This document shows, one piece after another, positions 1-5,765 of a stretch of DNA of 64,000 nucleotides. The notes under the pieces were generated by a model. That model saw only the letters and a list, made by a program, of their open reading frames with translations, was not told the origin of the DNA and made no database searches. Position 1 is the stretch's first letter. Each line of letters starts with the position of its first letter. The stretch spans positions 248,001-312,000 of the forward strand of contig NZ_CP094526.1 in the NCBI RefSeq assembly GCF_029910095.1, read 5' to 3'. The translations under genes and the position numbers were made by a program. This DNA comes from Bradyrhizobium sp. ISRA464 (GTDB taxonomy: Bacteria; Pseudomonadota; Alphaproteobacteria; Rhizobiales; Xanthobacteraceae).

Positions 1-128
1 GCCTGTCCGATCACCTGGCCGCCGAACACGCGCTGCCAGCTTGTCTTCGGGCTGTTGCCACGGAACAGGTTCACCTCGAGTTGCTCGAGATCGAGAATGG
101 ACAGCAAGTCGATCAGGCTCTTGGACAT
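1..128 (-). CDS. tesB: Acyl-CoA thioesterase II, 5' end only
   Basis: This is the N-terminal 42 codons of a gene that runs off the left edge of the window. The reading frame on the minus strand begins MSKSLIDLLSILDLEQLEVN and continues through LFRGNSPKTSWQRVFGGQVIGQA. This matches the start of TesB-type acyl-CoA thioesterase II, whose first hot-dog domain begins with this Leu-rich helix and the conserved FGGQV(I/L)GQA turn. The family hydrolyses medium- and long-chain acyl-CoA to free fatty acid and CoA in the cytoplasm. The start is the ATG at 126-128. The catalytic residues lie outside the window, so integrity cannot be judged. Confidence 0.85.
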   Translation of the reverse strand, partial: MSKSLIDLLSILDLEQLEVNLFRGNSPKTSWQRVFGGQVIGQ

Positions 129-153
129 GGATGGCTTTCTTTGTCGTCTCAGT

Positions 154-266
154 GTCATTCCGGGGCGATGCGGCAGCATCGAACCCGGAATCCAGCGGTT
201 TGGCGCGAGATTCTCAGGTGTGCAACTGCACACCAGGGTTCGCGCTTCGCGCGCCTCGGAATGACG
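154..266. repeat. Palindromic intergenic repeat (gtcattcc...ggaatgac type)
   Basis: The gap between tesB and the next gene holds an element with complementary ends, gtcattccggggcg at the left and cctcggaatgac at the right. A smaller internal hairpin is present (gtgtgcaactgcacac). No ORF here looks like a protein. It resembles the dispersed intergenic palindromes elsewhere in the window. Confidence 0.6.
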
Positions 267-349
267 CCCGTTACTATGGACCTTGTTTCGCCCAGCTATT
301 ATCAGGTAGCAAGCACAGTCTGAGAGCGGCAAACGCGTAGAGGAAGGGC

Positions 350-1570
350 ATGCCGGGACAGCGAAGTATTGTCATCTGCGGGGGCGCGTTTGCCGGGCTG
401 GCGCTGGCCGTGGCGCTGCGCCAGGGGCTTGGGCCTGACGTGGCCGTCATCGTGGCCGATCCGGCGCTGGGCACGCGGCCAAGCCGCGATCCCCGCGCGA
501 CCGCGATCGTGGCCGCCTGCCGGCGGCTGTTCGAGACGCTCGGCGTTTGGGGCCAGGTCGCGCCGACCGCGCAGCCGATCACGGACATGGTGGTCACCGA
601 CTCCAAGCTGGAAGACGCGACCCGCCCGGTGTTCCTGACCTTCGCCGGCAACGTCGCGCCCGGCGAGCCGTTCGCGCATATGGTCGAGAACCGCCATCTG
701 ATCGATGCGCTCGCCGCGCGCGCGGAGGCCGAGGGCGTCGAGCTGCGCGCCACCGCGGTGTCGACCTACGACGCCCGCACCGACGGCATCAGCGTGACGC
801 TGGCCGACGGTGCTGTGATCGATGCGAGCCTCCTTGTCGCCGCCGACGGCGCGCGCTCGAAGCTGCGCGAGCGTGCCGGCATCGCGACCCATGGCTGGGA
901 GTACGATCAATCCGGCATCGTCGTCACGGTCGGGCATGAGCGCGAGCATCAGGGCCGCGCCGAGGAGCATTTCCTGCCCGCGGGTCCGTTCGCGATCCTG
1001 CCGCTGACCGGCAATCGCTCCTCGCTGGTGTGGACCGAGACGCGCAAGGATGCCGCGCGCATCGTCGCGCTGAGTGAGGAGGAATTCCACGCCGAGCTCG
1101 AGCAGCGCTTCGGGCTGCGTCTCGGCGAGCTCAAGGCGCTCGACAAGCCGCGCGCATTTCCGCTCGGCTATTTCGTCGCGCGCTCTTTCATCGCCGAGCG
1201 GCTGGCGCTGATCGGCGACGCCGCCCATGTGATTCATCCGATCGCGGGGCAGGGGCTCAATATGGGCCTGAGGGATGTCGCGGCGCTGGCCGAAGTCGTC
1301 GTCGACGCGGCACGGCTCGGCATCGATCTCGGCCAGGCCGATGTGCTCGAGCGCTATCAGCGCTGGCGGCGCTTCGACACGATGGCAATGGGGGTCGCCA
1401 CCAACTCGCTGAACTTCCTGTTCTCCAATGAATCGACGCTGCTGCGCGCCGTGCGCGACATCGGATTGGGCCTGGTCGACCGCGCGCCGCCGCTGAAGGA
1501 GATGTTCATCCGCCAGGCGGCGGGGCTGTCGGGCGAAGTGCCGCGGCTGTTGAAGGGTGAGGCGCTGTAA
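350..1570 (+). CDS. UbiH/VisC-family FAD-dependent hydroxylase (ubiquinone biosynthesis type)
   Basis: This 406-residue flavoprotein monooxygenase belongs to the UbiH/UbiF/UbiL/VisC group, which hydroxylates the aromatic ring of ubiquinone precursors using FAD, NAD(P)H and O2. Visible motifs are the N-terminal dinucleotide-binding turn GGAFAGLA (residues 11-18), the DG motif AADGARSKLRERAG (about 164-177) and the FAD ribityl-binding GD motif GDAAHVIHPIAGQGLNMG (about 289-306). The last is diagnostic of this family. Length is normal. The start is the ATG at 350, preceded by an aggaagg ribosome site. Which ring position it modifies cannot be read from sequence. It is a single gene divergent from tesB. 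Confidence 0.85.
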   Translation: MPGQRSIVICGGAFAGLALAVALRQGLGPDVAVIVADPALGTRPSRDPRATAIVAACRRLFETLGVWGQVAPTAQPITDMVVTDSKLEDATRPVFLTFAGNVAPGEPFAHMVENRHLIDALAARAEAEGVELRATAVSTYDARTDGISVTLADGAVIDASLLVAADGARSKLRERAGIATHGWEYDQSGIVVTVGHEREHQGRAEEHFLPAGPFAILPLTGNRSSLVWTETRKDAARIVALSEEEFHAELEQRFGLRLGELKALDKPRAFPLGYFVARSFIAERLALIGDAAHVIHPIAGQGLNMGLRDVAALAEVVVDAARLGIDLGQADVLERYQRWRRFDTMAMGVATNSLNFLFSNESTLLRAVRDIGLGLVDRAPPLKEMFIRQAAGLSGEVPRLLKGEAL

Positions 1571-1576
1571 AGCTTG

Positions 1577-1659
1577 TAGCCCGGATGCAGCGAAGCGAAA
1601 TCCGGGGAAGCATCTCCGGGGAGGGCTGTCCCGGATTGCGCTTCGCTCCATCCGGGCTA
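1577..1659. repeat. Family A palindromic repeat, copy 1
   Basis: The element has inverted ends, tagcccggatgcagcgaagc on the left and gcgcttcgctccatccgggc on the right. It lies directly after the stop of the hydroxylase gene. Near-identical elements occur at 18525-18610 and 30304-30387, each in the gap after a gene. When transcribed it would fold into a long hairpin and may act as a transcript 3' end, but no U-run follows. Confidence 0.8.
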
Positions 1660-1716
1660 CGAACCTGCGACGACAATCGACTTAGTCCTGCTCCATCCGG
1701 GCTTCTGTAACGGGCC

Positions 1717-1956
1717 TTGGTTAGTCAATCCCTTTTTGCGTGGTCCGCTTGCCGGGCACTTGCTTCTGTACGGGATCGGCGCGGTGGCCGTCGCCTGATG
1801 GGGTGCATTGAGGAGCCGGCCGGCCAATCTACGGAAGCGTGGTTGTGAACCGACTTCCCGGATGGCGGCCTGACCGGATCCGTCGTCCCGGCAAAGGGAC
1901 TTCGCTCGGGGAAGGCCTGGTGTCGTGGCCTGCCCAGATCGGTTGAGGCTCCTTGG
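1717..1956 (-). other. Noncoding 3' arm of the IS element; candidate bridge RNA region
   Basis: About 240 bp downstream of the transposase stop contain no convincing protein. IS110-family elements encode a structured bridge RNA in their longer noncoding end. In the IS1111 group this end lies 3' of the transposase, as here. The position and length fit, but I cannot fold the sequence or find the target- and donor-binding loops by eye, so this is inference. Confidence 0.3.
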
Positions 1957-2985
1957 TTAGGTTGCGTGGGCCATCGGATTGAAGGGTTTCGCATCAGCCA
2001 GCATCCGATGCAGGATGACTGCGAGCTTGCGCGCCAGCGCCACCTTGGCCTTGCGCATGCCCGCACGTTTGGCAAGCCGCATGGCCCAGCTCTTCAGCGC
2101 CGAGCAGTTCCTGACCGGCTTGGTCAGCATGACGTGGGCGGCCTGGTACAGCGCCTCCCGCACCGACGCGTCGCCGATCTTGCTGATGCGGCCAGTGTAG
2201 TCGGTTTGCCCCGACTGATACTTCTTCGGGGTGAGCCCAAAATGCGCACCGGTCGCCTTCGAGGAACGGAACCTGTTCGGATCGTCGATCGCGGCGGCAT
2301 AGGTGAGCGCCACGATCGGGCCGACGGCCGGCGTTGTCATCAGAAGCCTGGCCGGGGGATGCGATCTGGCGAGCCTCTGGGTGTGTCTGTCCAGGCCATT
2401 GAACTCGCGCAGCAACACGGCATGGGCTTCGAGCAGGGCCTGCGCCACCAGCTCAAGTCCGGGGTGGCCGGCGACGAGCTCCCGGATCCGGTTGGCGAAC
2501 GTGCGCTCGGTGGTCTTGCCGACCTTCAGGCCAAAGCCCCGCAGCACGCCACGTACGCTGTTCTCGATGTCGCGCAGCTTCGACTGCAGCAGCTTGCGGG
2601 CCGTCAGAACCGCCCGCGTCTCCTGCGCTTCAATCGACTTGCAGTGGACCGGCCGGAACCAGCCGAGCCGCATCAGTTGGGCGATGCCGCGGGCATCGTT
2701 GCGGTCCGACTTCACCGGCATCGCCTTGAAGGCATCGCGGACGTGCCGGGTCTCCAGCAGCTCGACGGCAAGCCCGGCCGCGCGCAGCGCCGCGTACAGC
2801 CATTGCGACAACGGACCGGCCTCCAGTCCGATCCGCTCCATCGCCTGGCCCAGCGATCGGAACCAGGCGATCAGCGCTTCCGGCTCGCTGGCAACCTTCG
2901 CCTCCCGCAAAATCTTGCCCGCGCCATCGACAACGCAAACGCTCGAGCTTTCCAAAGACACGTCGATTCCTGCATAGTGGTACAT
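1957..2985 (-). CDS. IS110-family transposase (DEDD / Transposase_20)
   Basis: This 342-residue recombinase mobilises the surrounding IS by an RNA-guided, circular-intermediate mechanism. The N-terminal RuvC-like domain shows the DEDD residues in context: D8 (YAGIDVSLE), E55 (IGLEAG), and D94 with D97 (VKSDRNDARG). The C-terminal Transposase_20 domain begins near MTTPAVGPIVALTYAAAI. It holds the GLTPKKYQSG segment with the family's candidate catalytic serine, followed by GRISKIGDASVREALYQAA. The frame is intact, so the element may be active. The start is the ATG at 2985, and a pair of complementary 9-mers (gtcgtccct/agggacgac) flanks the upstream leader at about 2991-3052. Confidence 0.93.
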   Translation of the reverse strand: MYHYAGIDVSLESSSVCVVDGAGKILREAKVASEPEALIAWFRSLGQAMERIGLEAGPLSQWLYAALRAAGLAVELLETRHVRDAFKAMPVKSDRNDARGIAQLMRLGWFRPVHCKSIEAQETRAVLTARKLLQSKLRDIENSVRGVLRGFGLKVGKTTERTFANRIRELVAGHPGLELVAQALLEAHAVLLREFNGLDRHTQRLARSHPPARLLMTTPAVGPIVALTYAAAIDDPNRFRSSKATGAHFGLTPKKYQSGQTDYTGRISKIGDASVREALYQAAHVMLTKPVRNCSALKSWAMRLAKRAGMRKAKVALARKLAVILHRMLADAKPFNPMAHAT

Positions 2986-3150
2986 GGTCGTCCCTTAATG
3001 ATGCTTGGAGCGGGCTCGCCCGACTCCGTTTGAACACCATCAGTTTGAGGGACGACCGCCTGCCCGAAAAGCCGCACGCGAGCGCGCTTCCACATCGCGC
3101 CGTAGCGGCCGGGCGGCTATATCCGTCGGCCCGTTACCCCATCTACGAGA

Positions 3151-4065
3151 TTATTCGTGTGAGATGAACGCGGCCACCGCATCGATCATGGCGGGATCGA
3201 GCGCGCGGTCGGGCTGATTGTAGCTCGCCACATCGTCCGCCTCGTCGGTGACGTCGACCAGCACATGGTTCATGTCCGGCAGCCACAATGATTTGGCCGC
3301 GATGTCGGCGGCGGTGAGCGCGAGAAAGTCGAGCCGCGCCAATTGATGGTCGCGGCCGCCTGCGACGATCAGCGTCGGGCCGGTGACCTTCTTCATCGGT
3401 TCGATCGGATCTTCATTGAAGGCGGAGGCCATGCCAGGCTGCATCGACGGCGCGATCGCAAGCCCCCCCGGCGGCGGGTCGACGATCTGTCCCGCCATGA
3501 TGTCGTCGATCGCCTTGCCGAGCGGCGCGTATTTGTCCGCCGGCAGCTGCTTTTCGAGCTGCGCCTTCAGGAGGTCGCCCTGCTTGCGCGCCGCGGTCGC
3601 CAGCAACACCAGCCGGTCGATCGGCGCGCGCTGCACGGCAAGCAGCGCGACGAGGCCGCCTTCGCTGTGCCCGACCACCGCGATCCGCGAGAACCTGCCG
3701 CTTGCACGCAGATATTCGATCAGCGACACGGCATCGTCGACGAAGTCCTTGAAGCGAAAATCCTCCGGGCGGCCGAACTCCTTCTTCCAGCCGCCGGCGC
3801 CGCGCTTGTCGTAGCGCAGCGTTGCGATGCCGCGCGCGACCAGTTGCTCGGAGAGCTTCTTCAGCGTTGCCGGCTTGAGCTGCGGCCCGTTGCCGTCATG
3901 GTCGGTCGAGCCGGAGCCGGCGATCAGGAGCGCGACCGGCGGCTTCGGGACGCCGGGCGGGACCGTCAGCACTGCGTCGATCGGGCCGACACGGATCTTG
4001 CTCTCGTCGGCTGCTGCGCTCGCCAGCGAAGCGAGCAACAGCAGCAATGTGACGATCGCCCGCAT
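3151..4065 (-). CDS. Exported alpha/beta hydrolase
   Basis: This 304-residue protein has an N-terminal signal peptide (MRAIVTLLLLLASLASA, cleavage near residue 19), so it probably acts in the periplasm. The mature part is an alpha/beta-hydrolase fold. LLIAGSGSTDHDGNG forms the oxyanion region, YDKRGAGG precedes the nucleophile strand, and the elbow is GHSEGG with Ser134 as nucleophile. The acid and histidine are probably in VAGGRDHQLARL and PDMNHVLV near the C-terminus. The substrate is unknown. It resembles the dienelactone-hydrolase/acyl-esterase branch. It lies 9 bp from the Trm112-like gene on the same strand and may be co-transcribed with it. Confidence 0.8.
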   Translation of the reverse strand: MRAIVTLLLLLASLASAAADESKIRVGPIDAVLTVPPGVPKPPVALLIAGSGSTDHDGNGPQLKPATLKKLSEQLVARGIATLRYDKRGAGGWKKEFGRPEDFRFKDFVDDAVSLIEYLRASGRFSRIAVVGHSEGGLVALLAVQRAPIDRLVLLATAARKQGDLLKAQLEKQLPADKYAPLGKAIDDIMAGQIVDPPPGGLAIAPSMQPGMASAFNEDPIEPMKKVTGPTLIVAGGRDHQLARLDFLALTAADIAAKSLWLPDMNHVLVDVTDEADDVASYNQPDRALDPAMIDAVAAFISHE

Positions 4066-4074
4066 GCCGTGGCG

Positions 4075-4272
4075 CTAATCGATCTTCCTGGCCTCTTCCG
4101 GCAGCATGATCGGGATGCCGTCGCGGATCGGATAGGCGAGCTTGGCGGAACGCGAGATCAGTTCCTGCTTCGCCGCGTCGAACTCCAGCGGCCCCTTGGT
4201 GATCGGGCACACCAGGATCTCCAGCAGTTTCGGATCGGCGGTGCTTTCGAGATGGTCGGGCGTGGAATTCAT
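4075..4272 (-). CDS. Trm112/UPF0434 family small protein
   Basis: The product is 65 residues if translation starts at MNSTPDHL, where a ggaga ribosome site lies 8 nt upstream. An in-frame ATG 10 codons earlier lacks one. The protein shows the family core: [19 protein letters not shown], a middle segment [17 protein letters not shown] and the PEEARKID tail. Trm112 proteins in eukaryotes and archaea activate methyltransferases, and the bacterial members are of unproven role. Only one of the usual zinc-binding cysteines remains (C-P in LVCPITKGP), as is common in alphaproteobacteria, so it probably does not bind zinc. Confidence 0.85.
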   Translation of the reverse strand: MNSTPDHLESTADPKLLEILVCPITKGPLEFDAAKQELISRSAKLAYPIRDGIPIMLPEEARKID

Positions 4273-4318
4273 TGCTGTCTCCGGCTCGTTTCTGTCTAGC
4301 ACACTCGATTGCTTGATG

Positions 4319-4861
4319 TCATGACGGCGGCCGAGTCGCCATCCTTAGCAGCTCCTCGAGCACGGCCTGCTGTTTGTCCTGCGGCAGCGCCTGGTCGGAC
4401 AGCGCGAAACCGAGAAACGTCCAGTAGAGAATCTGGGCGCGGGCGCGGGCGACGGCGTCGGGCAGGCCGATCTTTTTCAGCAGGCTTTCGATATAGTCGA
4501 GCCGGCGGCGGTCGATCGCCTGCACCGCGGCACGCGCGGCGCCATCATGCGCTGCCCAGCTTCGCACCGCCCGCTCCAGCGCGAGCTTGCTGATGAAGGT
4601 CAGCCGCAGCAGCACCGCCACGGGGTCCTCGCCCTTGGCCGCCTCGATGCCGGCGATGATCTGCTCGGCGGCGACGTCGCGCCAGCGCTTGAGCACCGCG
4701 GCGTGGAACGCGCCGATATCGGCGAAGTGCCAGTAGAAGCTGCCGCGCGACACGCCCATCGCCTTGGCCAAAGGATCGGCCTTCAGCGCCGTGAAGCCGT
4801 TCTTAGCCAGGGTCTTCAGACCCAGGTCGAGCCAATCCTGCGCCGAGAGCTGATCGGCCAT
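4319..4861 (-). CDS. TetR-family transcriptional repressor
   Basis: The product is 180 residues from the ATG at 4861, which has an aaggggaa ribosome site. A longer frame exists but would start inside the promoter. The N-terminal helix-turn-helix reads [33 protein letters not shown], with the typical TetR recognition helix ([10 protein letters not shown]). The C-terminal ligand domain is variable. The regulator is divergent from a small membrane-protein gene. Between them are two copies of a palindrome that it very likely binds, so autoregulation plus control of the neighbour is expected. The ligand is unknown. Confidence 0.9.
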   Translation of the reverse strand: MADQLSAQDWLDLGLKTLAKNGFTALKADPLAKAMGVSRGSFYWHFADIGAFHAAVLKRWRDVAAEQIIAGIEAAKGEDPVAVLLRLTFISKLALERAVRSWAAHDGAARAAVQAIDRRRLDYIESLLKKIGLPDAVARARAQILYWTFLGFALSDQALPQDKQQAVLEELLRMATRPPS

Positions 4862-4887
4862 GGTTCCCCTTGTCGTGTCGGTCGCCA

Positions 4888-4905
4888 CCATACACAAGTG
4901 TATTG
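4888..4905. promoter_or_regulatory. Operator copy 1 for the TetR regulator
   Basis: The 18-bp site ccatacacaagtgtattg has 7-bp arms of the form CCATACA-N4-TGTATGG with one mismatch in the right arm. Its core atacacaagtgtat is close to a perfect palindrome. It lies 27 bp upstream of the tetR start codon, where bound repressor would block tetR transcription. Confidence 0.65.
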
Positions 4906-4931
4906 ACAGGCGCCAGCGTCGGGGATCATAA

Positions 4932-4949
4932 CCATACAGCAGTGTATGG
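4932..4949. promoter_or_regulatory. Operator copy 2 for the TetR regulator
   Basis: The 18-bp site ccatacagcagtgtatgg has perfect 7-bp inverted arms around a 4-bp centre. Its right end abuts the gaggcc ribosome site of the membrane-protein gene starting at 4960. It lies 44 bp from copy 1, about four helical turns, so two dimers could bind on the same face. Confidence 0.7.
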
Positions 4950-4959
4950 AGGCCGTCCG

Positions 4960-5310
4960 ATGCGGGACTATCTGCTGCAGGGTGCCGGCGTCATCGCGAT
5001 CATCATCAGCCTGATCCATGGCGTGCTCGGCGAAATCAGGATCTTTGCGCGCGCCACCGTCGAGCCGCCGCGGCTGCGTCTGCTGCTCCGCCTGGTGTGG
5101 CAGGCCGGCACGGTCGCGTGGATCGGCGGCGGCGCGCTCCTCATCGTGGCGCCTGCGATGGCCAGCGACGCCGCGCGGCACTGGATCGTCGCCACGCTCG
5201 CCGTGGTGTTCGGCTGCGCCGCGCTGGCCAATGCGATCGCCACTCGCGGTCGTCACTTCGGATGGATTGGCATGAGCGTCGTGGTGGCGCTCGCGATCGC
5301 CGGCTACTAG
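4960..5310 (+). CDS. Small integral membrane protein under TetR control
   Basis: This 116-residue protein starts at the ATG at 4960 with a ggagg ribosome site 6 nt upstream. It has about four hydrophobic segments: LLQGAGVIAIIISLIHGVLG, AGTVAWIGGGALLIVAPAMA, WIVATLAVVFGCAALANAIA and WIGMSVVVALAIAGY. Small conserved polar residues sit near the membrane (H in SLIHGVLGE). I do not recognise a named family. It is divergent from the tetR gene with two operators between them. It is followed 16 bp later by a truncated enoyl-CoA hydratase, so the original operon was probably longer. Confidence 0.75.
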   Translation: MRDYLLQGAGVIAIIISLIHGVLGEIRIFARATVEPPRLRLLLRLVWQAGTVAWIGGGALLIVAPAMASDAARHWIVATLAVVFGCAALANAIATRGRHFGWIGMSVVVALAIAGY

Positions 5311-5326
5311 CGACAGGGAGGCCATC

Positions 5327-5449
5327 ATGGATGATCGTGTCCACCTCAGCATCGCCAACGGCATTGCCGACGTTCGTGTCAATCGCCCGGACAGGCTGAA
5401 TGCCCTGGATTCCGCGATGTTCAGCGCGATCGCGGACGCCGGCGCGTGA
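5327..5449 (+). pseudogene. Truncated enoyl-CoA hydratase/isomerase (crotonase) fragment
   Basis: A 40-codon frame starts at the ATG at 5327 behind an acagggag ribosome site. It reads MDDRVHLSIANGIADVRVNR and continues PDRLNALDSAMFSAIADAGA before a stop. VRVNRPDRLNALDSAMF is the standard N-terminus of crotonase-family proteins, which are normally about 260 residues. The oxyanion-hole and catalytic regions are missing, so this is a remnant. The sharp join to unrelated sequence after residue 38 points to a deletion. Its good ribosome site and close spacing show it was the second gene of the TetR-controlled operon. Confidence 0.75.
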
Positions 5450-5482
5450 CGCCCGGCGCGCGCAACCGATCGAGAACCGGAC

Positions 5483-5572
5483 ATAACGCTCGTTCTCGTC
5501 GCCGGAGCCACCGGTCATCTCGGCCGCGATCCTGTCGGCCGGCTGCCGTCCGCACTTCGCAGCGCGGCATGA
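5483..5572 (+). pseudogene. Fragment of an NmrA-like NAD(P)-binding reductase
   Basis: A 29-codon stretch without a good start reads ITLVLVAGATGHLGRDPVGR before a stop at 5570-5572. TLVLVAGATGHLGR is the first beta strand and glycine-rich loop of NmrA/epimerase-type Rossmann proteins. Nothing recognisable follows. Together with the crotonase fragment just upstream it suggests that several genes have been deleted here. The rest of 5573-5765 holds no gene that I can see. Confidence 0.5.
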
Positions 5573-5765
5573 GACAGAGATCGCACCGCGCCGATACAAC
5601 CCAGCGCCGCTGTCTCTTACACCCGCTGGAAAATCTATGGGGTTATTAATTTCCTGCGGATTCGGCTTACGCGCGGATAACCATGCCTCAGAAAGCCCGG
5701 AATAATTATCCAGAAGGAAACTCGATCGGACTATCTGTCGGAGCAGACAATCATGAGCCGACGCG

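Larger units (their letters stand above)
1707..3137 (-). mobile_element. IS110 family (IS1111-like) insertion sequence, apparently complete
   Basis: A full-length IS110-family transposase lies between two copies of a 10-bp inverted repeat: gtaacgggcc at 1707-1716 and ggcccgttac at 3128-3137. The enclosed length of about 1.43 kb fits the family. IS1111-group members carry short subterminal inverted repeats and a long noncoding stretch 3' of the transposase, and both are seen here (about 240 bp at 1717-1956). The true tips probably lie a few bases outside the repeats. No target duplication is obvious, which is usual for this family. The left flank (ctccatccgggct at 1691-1703) resembles an arm of the family A palindrome. 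Confidence 0.7.
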
